64,000 nucleotides of DNA from Nymphaea colorata. Taxonomy: Eukaryota; Streptophyta; Magnoliopsida; Nymphaeales; Nymphaeaceae. The stretch lies in NCBI RefSeq assembly GCF_008831285.2, contig NC_045145.1, forward strand, positions 6,572,802 through 6,636,801, read 5' to 3'. Below, one piece after another: positions 1-14,000 of this stretch (the first letter of the stretch is position 1; each line of letters begins with the position of its first letter). The notes beneath the pieces were generated by a model, which was given only the letters and a program-made list of their open reading frames with translations, was not told the origin of the DNA and searched no databases. The translations under genes were made by a program, and so were the position numbers.

Positions 1-2380
1 TCAGGAAAAATTCATAAATAAATTTCAGAAATGTGCAGGCAAGGGGATTTTCATGGGATACTCTAGCAAAAAACATGGCTACGGATGTCTTGATCCCATT
101 ACAAACAAGATTATGGTCTCACAGGATGTAAAGTTTTATGAGTCTGAAAAATATTTTGAAAATGTGCAACAAGAAGAGCATCCTTCTCAGCCCACCGATG
201 AAATCAGCAATATCTCTCGCCCCTTGACCGACATTTTAAATCAAGTTCCTCGCCAGAAAATTGTTGAGGTAAACCAGCCCTGCAGATTCAAGAAGCGGCT
301 GGTAAAAGAGGAAATCAAAATTTTACTTTGGAAATCACTAATATTTCTCAAGTTAGACATTCTTCACAACAATGCAGGCCTCCGGTCAGGTTAATTGATT
401 ACTATACCTATCTATCCACTGACAATATTCATTCTATTGAAAAATATTTATCTTTTGATGGATTGTCAAGGTAGTATAAAACATATGTTCATGCAACCTA
501 CAAACTCCAAGAGACAAAAAATTTTGAAGAAGCTAGCAAAGATGTCAAATGGATAGATGTTATGAAAGAGGAACTTAGAGCTCTTGAAAAAAACTGTATG
601 TGGGAATTCCTTGTCCAGAGGGAAAGAAACTGGTTTGATGCAAATGGATTTACAAAACTAAATTTAAAAGCAATGGAGAAGTAGAACGATACAAAGCGTG
701 ACTTGTTGCAAAGGGATTCGAAAGAAGGGGCCCGACTGAGGGTATTGACTACTACACATAGACTTTTGCCCCGGTAACAAAAATGAATACAGTAAGGGTC
801 TTTCTTGTTGTTGCTTCCATAAAACGATGGAGTCTCTTGCAACTTGACGTTAAAAACGCCTTTCTCCATGGCAAATTAAGCGAAGAAGTATTCATGCATG
901 TCCCACCATGTGTCACAAGTAAACTCGGTCATGCGTGCAGACTCAAGAAAGTTTTGTATCCTCTCAAACAGTCGCATCGCGCGTGGTTCTCTCGTCTTAG
1001 TCTTGCTCTCAACAAGGATGGCTTCAAACAAAATACAGCATACTATACTATGTTCACAGCCATTCGAGATGACAAGGCAACTATCATACTCGTATATGTT
1101 GATGATAATATACTTACTGGAGATTATACCAAGTACATACATTTGATAAAGACGTATCTCAACCAAGAATTTGAAATCAAGGATCTTGGAACTCTTCGAT
1201 ACTTTCTTGGAATTGAAGTTGCTCACTCCGACAAAGGTGTTTTTATTTGCCAACGGAAATACATCATTGGTCTCCTCAAAGAAACCGGTTATCTAGGCTA
1301 AAAAGCTGTAGAGACGCCTCTTGAGACAAATTGCAAGCTGTTGAAAGAAGAAAGCAACACAATTGAAAATGTAGAAAGTTTTCATAAACTCGTCGGCAAG
1401 CTTATATATATTACGGTCATTCGTCTAGATATAACACATGCAGTCAGCCTTATCAGCCAATTTATGCATAAACCAAGGTCTAGCCATGTCGAGGCAACAC
1501 ATAGAATACTGAGATACTTAAAAGGGAGCCTAGGCAAAGGCATTTGGATGAAACAAAGTCCATCCCTTACTATATCTGGGTACTACGGAGACCCTAATGA
1601 CAGGAGATCAACATCAGGATACTACACATTTATTGGGGAAAATCTTGTGACATGGAAAAGCAAGAAACAAACAGTTGTGGTGCGATCAAGTGCTGAAGCC
1701 GAATGCAGGGCTATGGTTGTATGCACATGTGAACTCATTTGGATCAAAGCTCTTTTCAAGGACATGAGTTTGGATATAAGGGAATCGATGGAACTAAAGT
1801 GCTACAACATGGCAGCTATCCATATTGGTGCAAATCCTATGTTCCACGAGCGAACCAAGCACATTGAAGTCGACTGTCATTTTGTTCAGGAAAAAATTCA
1901 GGATCACACTATTCGAACTTCACATGTTAGAAGTGAGAACCAGTTGGCTAAGGTCTTCACCAAGAGTCTGAGAAAAGAAAAGCATAAGTACATGATCGAC
2001 AAGTTGAGGCAGATTGATATTTGTCTACCAACTTGAGGGGGAGATTGTTAGCTGAATTATAGGGATTGCCTCCATTTATTATTTTTTTTTGTTAGGAAGG
2101 TGGATCTAATCACTGCCTTATCATGTTTCCTTTCTCACTGTTTCCATATCTCTCGTTTCCTTATTCATCAAAGGAACGTTTATAATCTGGTCTGGCCTGT
2201 ACTCTATAAATTGAGGATTCATCATCCCTAAGTTTGTATCACAGAAATAAAGGAGAGCTCCCTTTCCCGTGGGCGTAGGCATCAAAATGCCGAACCATGT
2301 ATATGCTTGAGTATTATGTTCGCTCTTTCCTACTGTTTTTTCATGGATATAGAAAAGAGAAGTCGCAGTCAACTCCTTGG
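1..2380 (+). mobile_element. Ty1/copia retrotransposon, 3' half, decayed
   Basis: The 3' part of a copia polyprotein on the plus strand; the 5' part lies outside the window. Positions 53-250 match the end of the integrase core (GYSSKKHGYGC followed by a VSQDVKFYE segment). Positions 783-1301 are reverse transcriptase, with LDVKNAFLHG and the catalytic YVDD at 1095-1106. Positions 1341-2036 are RNase H, with SKKQTVVVRSSAEAE and a tail ending at the polypurine tract. The frame is broken many times between 394 and 780. A TAA at 1299-1301 separates reverse transcriptase from RNase H in the same frame. The element cannot make a working polyprotein. Confidence 0.93.
2046..2372 (+). repeat. Putative 3' LTR of the copia element
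   Basis: The RNase H frame stops at 2034-2036 and is followed at once by a purine tract (GAGGGGGAGA) and then TGTTAGCTG, a common copia LTR start. An AATAAA-containing segment lies near 2245. The 3' limit is a guess, near a CAGTCA at about 2366-2371, because the 5' LTR is not in the window for comparison. Confidence 0.55.
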
Positions 2381-3820
2381 TCCATCGGAAAAAACTGCTA
2401 GAGGGTAGCCTCCATGCATTTTATTCCCAAGCCAAAGGCACCCGTGTACAAACAATGCATAAAAGATACTGACACAAGAAATTTTACTGGCATTGCAACA
2501 AAAAGGAACAACCCTCAACTGGGCTAGTCTGAGAGATGTGCATATAGTGTGCAAAGTGCAGAAGGTGGTATCGGCCACCCAGTGCACCTCTGCCTTCTTT
2601 TCTCAACTGAAGCCACCTTAGCCAAGAACGATTTGAGACTACAGTAATGTCCTCAACCTTGTTATATCGGACATCCCACAAAGCCTCACTTAGCAACGCT
2701 GTTTCTAGGAAGATATGGTTGCGGTGGTAGGATATGGAGATCAACAAGACCACCGGGCTCAAAATACACCATCCTATAGTCATTCTTTTCTCACAACATG
2801 AATACACACCTGAGCATTAATGTCTTGCCATGGCGCACATATTTCACCGAATGCCAACCGAATGGAAAGCTTGCGCTTGCCTAGGGTCATTTTCAATTGA
2901 GATTGGAACGAGTGAATATGCCTTGCCCAAAGGGATTGGGCTTCCACCCATAAGCTCATTCAAGACAGTTCCCCCTTCTGGAAGGAGCCATCACATGCCC
3001 CACGTTACAGTGACGAAGGATGCTCTCGAAACCTTCGGACAAGAACTGCAGCTAAACCATCTAATTAAGTTCCCTAGTGACAAAGAACAAGATCCCTAGT
3101 GACAAAGAACAAGAGATATGAAATATTAGCAAAAAACATTGAAGATAAAGTTGCCATTTATAGGGTGAATGAATATACCTTTTTTTCTCTCATTTCATTT
3201 ATTTTCCTTTCTTCTTTCTTATCCAAAACCAAATTTATTTAATCTTTTCCTTTCTTTAAAATTAGACATTCCAACTAAAAAACTAGCTATTTTCCAATCT
3301 CTTTTCACCGCCCTTGGTGAGTTCAACCAAATAATATATGGGATCGACAAAAGTAATTTCCACAACCAAAGCGGCAAAGAGCAAGGGTAACTTAATCTTA
3401 GTTCAATTCCCATCAAGTGCCCTCCATTGATCTCTCATGAGAGAGAAGCAAACACAATGCCAACCAGACTGAAAATGGCAGTGGTCATGGTCATCATAGC
3501 ACAGCTCCGCTTCAGACTGAAGCTAACAGAAGCTGCAACTGCGCATTGAAATCTTCCTAGACCATAAACTTGTATGATCTTCTTGTCAGGAGCTTGTAGA
3601 ACATTTTGGATTAACTTGAGCAATGAACCCAGATATATTACTGATGGCAACGTAGATGATTTTAGCGCATTATACAGCTCGGTGATGATGTTTTATGTAC
3701 ATCCAGTCAGTTTAAATGTAGGTTAGGCCATTTGCTTCCGTTAGACTAAAACAATTGATACCTACAAAAGACATGATACACCCTCCCATGTGTTGCTACT
3801 ATTGCAATGTACACAAAGTC
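2381..3820. other. Intergenic DNA and SMC1 3' UTR
   Basis: No recognisable gene. Open frames on both strands in 2484-3100 are short and match no family I know. The lowest few hundred bases before 3821 are expected to hold the SMC1 3' UTR and polyadenylation site. I see no clear AATAAA on the minus strand close to the stop. Confidence 0.5.
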
Positions 3821-3869
3821 TCATGATTCCCTGTACCGTGTAAGGTCAAATGTCAGAGTCCTCGAGCAG
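3821..3869 (-). CDS. SMC1: SMC1 coding exon 18 (terminal)
   Basis: Codons 1200-1215 and a TGA at 3821-3823. It encodes [16 protein letters not shown], matching the plant SMC1 C-terminus. Acceptor TTTGCAG|CTGCTC, after an 81-bp intron. Confidence 0.93.
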
Positions 3870-6295
3870 CTGCAAAGAATAAAATCGGAAATTAACATGG
3901 AGAGAGAAAGCGAGAGAGAAGGAGAGAGAATGAAGTGCCCAAGTGTTCACCTTTTATCACAATCCCTGCAAACTCCAATCAGTGCTTGGGCTTTCTCATA
4001 GAAACTGTCTTTCAGCGAAATCACAATGCACTGAAATCTCTTGTCATCCTTCCCCTCGTTACTATCAATCGTGCAAGACTTGGAGCAGATAAAACGGGCA
4101 ATTTTGGCAACATTAACATTGTCCAGTGCAGCATCAACTTCATCGAGTATGAAAAATGGGGTGGGACGGTAACTGAAAAGCAAAGAGAACCAATTAAAGA
4201 ATGCAAACTCCTCGAAACCGTCACGTGATTGTAATTAGCATCATGTGTTGGCAAGTTCGAGACAACTACACATTTAGTAAATTATACAGGCCTATATATA
4301 ACTAGAAAAACTTCTTTAGGTCATAAGCTACAAGTTGAAGCAGTTGGATGACCTCTTATGGGACTACTGCATCCACTCAGCATTAGCAAAGTACTACCTA
4401 AGAAAACAAGTCCATCAACATTGAACCGGCCCAAAAGAATCCTATATGAGATTTGAAATAATGAATGTTATACCGAATATTAAATTTACACGCATAAGAC
4501 TACAATTTCTTTGATGCATACATATATAGCTACTTGCCTATACCAGTAGTTGTGTATGGCAATCCTGTTCATAACAGCAACTGCCTCCACTTTTTAAGGT
4601 TCCTTTTTTACATTAAAACAGGTTATCAGGTGATCTAGAACCAATATAACTACAAATTGAAACATACCGTACCTGTGAATTGCAAAGAGCAAAGCGAGAG
4701 CTGCTACCGTCTTCTCTCCACCAGACAATTGCTCCATATCACGGAAACGTTTTGAAGGTGGCATGGCTGTATATTTGATACCATGTAGGAATGGATCATC
4801 TTCGTTTTCTAAGCTTAGGTATGCTGTCCCACCCATGTTAGGCGTGCTATTTGTGGTAAGCTCCTTGTATATCTTATCTATGTTGTCAGCAATATGGTTG
4901 AAAGCCTCCATAAACAACTCATACCTGCATCCAAATAGACAGCACAAATTCTCTCTTTAAACAACAAGACAATTACTAATAGGCAGGTAAAAACTTGCAC
5001 AAAGGGTATAAAAAAGCACTGAAAAGGTTTCCCTTACATATCATATCACACAAGGCTTAGCCTCCCCAATGAAAACGATTTCATGCAGTGCCTTCCCTAT
5101 TGGATATCACCTATGCCACATGGAACTCCTTGACAGCTTAGTTGTTAAGGTGTGGACTAGTCCACGCCTAGGCATGAATCCACACCCGTCGCTTAGATCC
5201 ATCACTTACGTGACATGGGTACGTGAACTTAACCCACGTACCCACTCCAGTACGCGGATACGTGGAAGTGGGTACGGCAAAGCATCGGGTACGAGTTGGA
5301 GCGGGTCTAGGTCAGACCCAATCAGAACCAAAAAAAATTGTTCAATTTTATACGAAATGAAGTCGAGCTCTGCAGCCTCACCAGCGTTTTTTGCAGTAGA
5401 GCTCTATCGCAACTATCACCGGCCGCCACGACGACGTTCGGCGACCCACAGCAACGTCCAGTGGTGTCCAGCAGCAGCCGGTGGCAGCCAGGTAAGTGTT
5501 TTTTTTTTTTTATTCGTTTCACTATTATAACTTAGGGTTCCGTTTTTTTATTTGGAGGTTTTCCGTTTTTTTTTATTTGGGGATGTTTTTGTTTGAAGAT
5601 TGAACTGAAAATCTATAGATTTATATACGTTTTGATGTTTGTTTGATTTTATGTGCTTATCTGTTGCTGCCACTTTTGTTTGGTTGCATTTTATTTCTAT
5701 CGACTATTTCGGCTGCCGATTTTGTTTGGTTGCTGCCACTTTTGATTAAGAGTTTGATGAATCTATCAGCTATTTCTTTCAATTCTCATCATCAACCAAA
5801 AAAAGTGATGCTGCCGATCAGCCAAGCTTATGCACAAGCCTAAAGAGACTAGTTGATTGCTTATTGTTTTATTCTTTGAATTTTCTGATCATTATATATT
5901 TTTGTTGTGCATCTTTTTATTATTTTGTTTGGAGACTTTTTTATGGGATTACATTTATGTACTATTTTTTTTTTCATTTTATCATTTTTGAGAATTTAAA
6001 AATTTGTTGTACCCGCATACCCATAATTTTCAAAATCACCGTACATGAACCCGTATCGCCATACCCATACCCGCACCCATGTGACATAGTCCACCAGTTA
6101 GGCGACCTTGCACATAGATGCGCCTAGACTGGACTAGGCGCTAGCACGCCTAATCCATGGGAAGGTGAAAAGTCACCTTCCCTTCAAATTAAGTCTTGTA
6201 ATTTTGTTATACACAGTTATACCATATATACTTATATTATATGCAGTTATATTATATAATTTCTGTTCTTTAGGTACAGTTTGTTGTACATTAAT

Positions 6296-6336
<41 letters not shown>

Positions 6337-8036
6337 AGTCATCAAGTGAAAGTTCCAGCCACACGTTAAGTACATATTCTATAAAACCAAATGAATTTTC
6401 GTATATATCGTATGTGCTCTGAAACATATTTTGTGGAAACTACGCCAGCCTTCTTACAACCTATGTCTATGGTAAAAAACAACTAGTTTCTCTTATTTAG
6501 TGCATGTCTAGCAATCAGACAAATACCTGCAGACCTCACTTTTGCAACCTGAATACAGATTTATTTTCTCATTTGTGAGGGTGTTTTTGTGTGAGATGTA
6601 TATTATATGTTATATGTACAATCTGTTGTAAACTTGTAAATTGTAATGTATATTATATGTACTGATTTTATATGATTTTTGTTTGAAATGATTCAAATGA
6701 AATAGTCAATAAGGCCTATAGCAAAAATAGTCTATAAGAAATGCAAGTATTGTCTAGTATCTAAACAAGAATGATGTGTTTTCTTTTGTGTATCAAACTA
6801 AGGCATCAGCTAGAACAGAACAGCACAGTTTTCCAGTATGTAAACAAGCTGGAAATGTACTGTTAATCTGTCATGTAAACAAGAATCGAATAGTTTTTCA
6901 TGTTTTATTTTTTGGTTTTACTTACGAAGTATAATCATTCAATTAGAACAGAACAGAACAATTTTTCAAGTTTTACTTGGAATAGAAGCTTACAGTTCAG
7001 TGAGTAAGTACATAATTTATTATGTAATGGTTAACATAACTAGAAAAACCACAAAAAGAAAAAGGTCGCCTTAACAACTAAGCTTGATAGGTAGCCGCAC
7101 TCATACCAAAACCCCGAATTGGTGCTGGTGCAGGTGTGGCTGCTGCTCCCACTCACCATTCACCAATCAGCAGCCAAGGCAAGTGCAGTGGACTGCACCT
7201 ATGCACAGAAGGCTTGACTTTGACTCAAGCTGGGGTACTGTCAGATAGGTTCGAAAATCACTAACTCATTAGCATAATCTCACAAACAAATCATATCTTA
7301 TGCTTTTTGATATGTAGTCTTTCTAAATTTTATTTTAGATTTTTTATATTAAAGATATGTGTTAGCCTCTGCACAGCTAACAAACTGTCCAGCGCCTTCC
7401 TCTGCTTAATTTTTCCTAAAACCACATGAAGCGCAGCTTCTCTCACGAAATGTAAATCTTCGTTAGGATTTAATTCCCTTAATCATGCTTAAGTACATAA
7501 CATGATGGGTTGGGTTAATAAAGCCTAACTGGACCCGACCTGTTACATGAAGAAATACTAAAATGAAAACGCAGAAACAGGAAATAACAGAAATAACAAT
7601 CTGTAAAATAAAAACTCTGCGCCTAACAATATGGTGCACTCCCACCGACAGAAATTTTGTGGGTCTAAAGACATAGCTGGGAAAATGACATATACGTCTT
7701 TGACATCATCTATTTCCCGGAAACAAGTAATGATTTTAAATTATTTAAGTCAAAATTTTCAAATATTTTGCCGGCTAAATTTCACATCCTTAGAAAACAT
7801 ATGTGACTGAAAAACACTAAATCCAGCATATAATTTAGACCGATTAGACGATGTTTTAAAGTGTCTAGTCCAGGAAAGACTAAACCATGCTTAATAAGCC
7901 CAATGGTCTAGAATCTAGATCTAACTAGACAGTGGCCAGGCAGCGAACCTCTTAAAAAGCATAATCAAGACTTCAAAAACTTTAAAAATGACCTGAGTTC
8001 TAAAAATAACTTGCCAAATGGAAAAGAATTTTGAAA

Positions 8037-8076
<40 letters not shown>

Positions 8077-11000
8077 ACACACACACACACACACACACAT
8101 GCACACGCGCAAGCATCAGTGTCATAGAAGTTGACTGTGCACAAAACTTTAATATGTACCTCCTCCTTTTCACCAAGTTGTATTGATCAGTTACTTCTTT
8201 TTCTTCTCTCCTAGCAGCTTCAAATTCTTCAACAGCCTCTTTCTCTTTTTCTTGGAGAGCTTCATATTGATCTAAGGCCTTTAGGTTGGGTGCTGTTCTT
8301 TCAATTTCTGATGTTAAGGAATCCATTTTTTGTTTGAATTCTGCCTCCTTTTTATCCCTGTCAGAGCTTTTAATATCCCTGAGACCTGATTTGATTAGTT
8401 CACTGTAGTCAAAGCTTACTGTTTGTACAGAAGAATCTATCTCCATCGGATCACCAATGCTTGGAAGTGTAATCTGTTGCAATTCACAGTTCTCCAGTAT
8501 ATCTTTCTTGCGTGATTTAAGCTGCTCAATCAGGGTCTCCTGTTGGCATCATACATTCTCAGTAAAATGAAGGTTGGAATAATTTCCCTCAAGGGGCAAA
8601 TTAAAATGAGTAAATGAAAAAGGCAACAAAAACAAGTAAAGGGTCTCGGCTTAGGACTGCACTTACACACATCAGCTAAAGGAAAGATAAAATAAAATTT
8701 TGCATAGTCCTTCAGAACAGACAGCATTCAAACTTGAAGAACATGCTTAGGTCCACAGAAACAAAACTATCATCAAACATCAAACCTTGGAGCCAATCTG
8801 ACGCTTCAACTTGCTAATGTCACCCAGAACAAGGTTTGCTTTCTTCTTTAACTCAGAAAGGATATTTTCACACCCTTCTACCTTTGATTTCCACTCTGCA
8901 AATGCAAAGAGTAAAGGGCCAAGTCAAAACACAGAATGGAATAGCTTTCACTAGAAATATGTCAAATTCCATTTCCCAAGATCATATTGAGATCTTTACA
9001 TCGCACGTGTTGGAAGGATCAAGATCCCAGAGTAATGTCTGACTCTCTTTGAAGACCATTGTGGAAATATAATATATAGTGTTTGTGAAGCATATTTCAT
9101 TACACAATATAGCATGTCAGGAACCTCTTCCACTGTCTAATATAACATTAGAACATTTTCCTCAGTGTTTACAATAGCCAGCTAACAGTGATCACTGAAA
9201 GTTATTTTTTCAGCAGCATATTATTAGCTTAAGTCGTCAACATCTCCTCGCATAATTGTTTCCCTCATGTAGCTCAGGCCAAAAAAACAGTAACAAAAAG
9301 TTGCACCTGGGTACCACTTAGGCTTACACGATCCAAGTTGACTAGTCATCCATAAGGTGCCAAGCAGGGTCATTGAGGAACTTGGAGCCTAGGCAACAGC
9401 GCACTATCAATAACACTTATCAGTTACCATGTGAAAAAATAGATCCGTTGTGAAAAACTAATCTACACCGCATTTTGGAATACATTACACCTGGACATGA
9501 CAGGGCACTTACTGACACGGAGTTTCTCTCTCCCAATAACCATCATTTTAAGTGGCAAATATCAAAAGGATGACTACCAGGCCAGACAAAGCACAAGAAA
9601 CGGAGACTCATCAATCAGTGAGAAACAAAAAAAAAAAATTTTTCATTCTTATTTTTTGGAGAATGAGAGAGAGAGAGAGAGATTTTTTCCCAGGAAAACA
9701 TTGGAACTCAAAAAATTTAAAAAAAATAGAAAAAATATTAAATTTTGAGCTTTTTACCAATTTCATTATTGATCTAAATCCAAAACAGTTATTAAAATAT
9801 TAGAATAAACATCAAAAAATAAAATATATTAAAAACATTTTTTTCTGAAAAAATAAGGGAAGAAAAAAATACAATAGAAAAGGGATATTTTCATTTTGGT
9901 GCTTTTTGAAAATATCATGATTTTTATCTTTCTCTTTCTTCTAGCTTAAAAAAAAAATGGGAACAGCAATGTTTGTAACAATGTATAAAAGTATCATCCA
10001 AACATAGAAAAAAACGTCAACCAAAGAGATGCCATGGAGAGCAATATTAATTATTGGAAGGAAAACTGCATATAATGCATAAAGAATTAAATGATGAAAA
10101 AAACCAATAACATACATGATGCTGTTTCCAGTCCCAGTCTACCCGCAAGAATTTTCTTATGCAAACGAGCATTTTGTAATTGAATGCTAGCATGAACCAA
10201 TGAGATATCTTGCTTTGTCCCTTGAAGATCGATCACATTCTGTCTAAGGTTTTAAATTTTAATCACCACGAGTTTAACAGCTATTATTGGATACCATTTT
10301 CCAATTTGTGCTTCTTCTGTGCAAAAGATAAAAATGGAAAGTCTCAGACTCATATACCCTAGGAGGTTACTAGCTTATTTAATACCCAATGACAATACTA
10401 ACTTATTTAATCTAGTTTTCTGCGAGGAGGACAAATTTGGTTGCTGCTAGGAATGACTGGTACAGGCAACGCACAAATTAGTAAATATATATGAACTCAG
10501 CAGAAAAGGTTAAATACCATCAACTTCAGCCTTCAGCTCTTCCATATATCTTTCACCTTCCTCCATTGCCTGTCTGATATCAGAGTCTTTCTTGTGCAAT
10601 TCCTTCAGTTCTTCTTCTAATGAACCGAGAGCAGAAGAAAGTTTTGAAACTGGAGCATCCATGTCACGTTTCCGTTCATATTCCAGTCTACAGCAGGCAT
10701 CAAATTGTTAATTAAGACACCAAGAAAACAAAAAAGTGCTACTGGAAAAAATGAAGTAGAGATGCAGAGGCAACTGAAAATCCTAAATCCAGAGCATGCG
10801 ATCAACAAAAAACAAGCAACTGGGATCCCCAGACCTTAGCACAAGAAAAGGTGTAATGAGAACGATGCTACAGCCCACAGGGGAGCCCCAAAAAAATTGT
10901 GTTTTCAGGACCACATCGTGTTGGCTTAGTGAAAAATATGCAAGACAGCCTATTTTAGTTTCTCGAGTCATCTCATGTACCAAATTAATTATGATAACTT

Positions 11001-14000
11001 TACCACTTACCAGCCCAGCATGGGACAAACACATCAACAGGTGTGTAGTGTTCAATAGGTTTTAGAACATACATCAGCAAGAATACCTATCTGCAATCTG
11101 CATGATATACCAGGTCAAAAATCAAGAAACCTATGTCCATAATTCAACTGAAATCAACTCAAGAGCCCAAATGTATGTATCTCTTTTCCTTCAATTTCCT
11201 CACAAGATAGAAAGCTGGAAGCTTTTCCAATATCCGCTTCTTTACTTGACAATCATTGCAAAGAACCATACAACTTAATATGAAATGGCATTCCTAAAGT
11301 TTAAAACATAGTCACAAATAACGTCTCGGAGTTTTAAATGGCGAGGTTTTTCTCGGTATAATACGGCGAGCTTGAATAAAAGGGGAAAAATATGATAAAC
11401 TTTTTAAAATTTTAAAAAACTAAAAATGCGGGAAAAAAAATAAGTGAGAAACTGATAACACAAACATCACAAGATAAGTAGATTTGTAACAAATAAAAAA
11501 TAGAAAAATGAAAAAAACTGTTTGACATTAAAAAAACTGAAAAAAAATGAAAAAAGTGAAAAAAACATTAAAAACGCGTTAAAAACACCTTTTTTTGTTT
11601 ATAGTGATTTTTTTCAAAAAAAATGCCTTTTTTTAATTCTAAACGACCATTTAATTTATCGCGTTTTTTTTCAAAAAAAAGTGTTTTCTATGACTACGGT
11701 TTTAAAAAATGAATGCCAAAGGCCATAGTCACAAATAACGTTTTGGAGTTTTAAACTGTGCAGTATTTCTCAGGTATAATACGGTGAGCTTGAAAAAAAC
11801 GGAAAAAATATGATAAATTCTTAAGAACTTAAAAAAATAAAAATGGGAGAAAATAAAATAAGTGAGAAACTACTAACACAAACATCAAAAGAAAAGTAGA
11901 TTTGCAACAAATAAAAAATAGAAAATTTAAAAAAAAAAACTGTTTGGCATTAAGAAAAATGAAAAAAATGAAAAAAGTGAAAAAAAACATGAAAAAATGT
12001 GCTTTTTCGTTTTAATGTATTTTTTTAAAAAAAAACACGTTTTTTTTAAGTTTTAAATGGCATTTAATTTTCTCTCGTACGTTTTTGTGACTATGCCGAA
12101 GGCTAAAGGGATAATTAATATGAAGCCCATTAAAAGAAAAAAATGAGTGCCTTTTTGCATCCCAAGATTTTGTGTTTTACATGTTTTTTTAATTTTAAAC
12201 TTACATATAACCAAGAAAAGCTAAAGTGATATGCTTACTAAGAAACTGCAATGCCGATGGCCCAATACATTTCTTCCCATACATGCATTGAGACACTCTC
12301 TCTCTCTCTATGTGTGTGTGTGTGTGTGTGTGTGTATACACAGTTAGCCACAAATATCACGATATTTTCAAAATATTTCCAAAAATATTTATTGTGATTT
12401 TATCGAGATAAAAATGCGAGCACTATCTAAAGCTGCGCTCAAACAGGGGAATTGTTAGTATTTTTGAAAAAAAAAAATTAAAACTTTAAACTGCACATGG
12501 TCCATTTCACTTTTAAAAGGGGTAGTTTTGTAATGAAAAAGTTTTAGTAGGGCAGTTTTGAACTTTTTTCTACTTTTAATGGCAAAAACAGAGAAGGGGA
12601 AGAGGATTAGGACTTTTAAGCCATTTCTCCCTCAACAATAGGGTTTGGGGCTTGGGCATTGGTGACGTGAGGAGAAAGGAGACCTGCGGTCCAGCAGGGG
12701 GCCTTTGGGGCTTCAGTATTTCCTTCACTCGGACCTGCTGTCTATCTTTTAAGTTATAACTATTCAATAGAGGAGCAGCAAGCTTTATGCCTTCAAGTTC
12801 ATTTTTCTATTTTTACATAATTTTTTTATTTTTTGTTTAAAAAAATTGCCAAGATTTTCCCAAGATTTTTCCGAGAAAAATAGCTTCGTCAAAAAAAACT
12901 TGAGAAAAACCTCGCCGACATTTTCCCAAGAACGATATTTGTGGCTATGACACACACACACTCTCCGTTCAGACACACAATAAATCACCAAGCACATGCA
13001 GAAGTACTTTTAATGAAGATAAAAAAGATAATTGGTAAGATCCAGAGCAATCACATACTGGTACTTCAGTTTTGACAACTGGTTGTTCAAACTAAGTCTT
13101 CGCTCTGAGTTTCTTTGTGCAGTCTTGAGTTGATTTTCCTCATATTCACGAATGTTATTAACCCCCACAGATTTACTAAAGTCTCGATAAATCCTGTCAA
13201 CAATCTCATTGATCCTTGTCTCAAGCTTGGTGATGTCTTTAGCTCTGTTTGAAATGTAAGTCTCAAACTGTGGCACCAAAAAGATCAATGTGAGCTACCA
13301 GAATATAGTCACTGCAAGTTACATTTTTAAGGGAGTTTATAACAAAGTAACCTTTTGTCTTTCAGGTTCAAGACGACTTATTTCTTCCTTCACATTAATT
13401 CTTTCGTGGTTTAACTTTGAAATTTTGTCTTCAATAGTTTTCTGCAGGAGAACCCACTCGTTAAACTAGCACAAACAAAACCACATATTTGGAGGCCAAA
13501 AAACAATGGAAGTCTGTACAACAAACCGGATCCTTTTCTGGCATCAAGGTGTATTGCCAGAAAAATGGAACAGCAACAGCATATTCTCCCATAAAGAGAA
13601 ACCTAAATATTCCAAAAATTTCAAAAAGTGTTCAAATTCTGCACTTAAAAGCTCGCTGACCTTTTCCAGATTGGAATAATCAATTTTTTTTTCAAGGCCA
13701 GTAATTTTTCCAGATGCATCAGCCTCTTTCATTTTCATGTCTCTGATTGAGCCAAGCTTTTCCATTTCTGCTTCATAGTCATCTTTATTCTTCTTCAGAC
13801 CTGAAAATGCAAGAAAGTATCTCCACGTTTCACAAAAACCAAATGTGAAAAGAACTAGAAAAATAAATCTAAAATTAAAATTTTACAAAACGAAGTCAAA
13901 TTTTAATGGAGAAATAAAAACACTCAATTTTGTATTTCTTCCGTTTAACTGCATAAATCACACAGGCAACAGGAGGCTAAATGAAAGAAATCTAAAGTAT

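Larger units (their letters stand above)
5137..7082. mobile_element. hAT-like DNA element in SMC1 intron 15 (outer)
   Basis: Perfect 14-bp terminal inverted repeats, CTTAGTTGTTAAGG at 5137-5150 and its complement at 7069-7082. They are flanked by CTTGACAG (5129-5136) and CTTGATAG (7083-7090), an 8-bp target duplication with one transition. The 8-bp duplication suggests the hAT superfamily. There is no transposase reading frame, so the element is non-autonomous. It contains a second element (5217-6080) and an (AT)n tract. Confidence 0.6.

Noticed and set aside
2830-3099. 89-residue plus-strand frame
   Set aside because: No recognisable family, no splice context, and it lies in repeat-rich intergenic DNA.
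6165-6427. Ile-Tyr repeat frames on both strands
   Set aside because: They translate an (AT)n microsatellite.
10116-10243. An additional SMC1 exon
   Set aside because: Inclusion after exon 13 gives an immediate TGA, and the family has no residues here.
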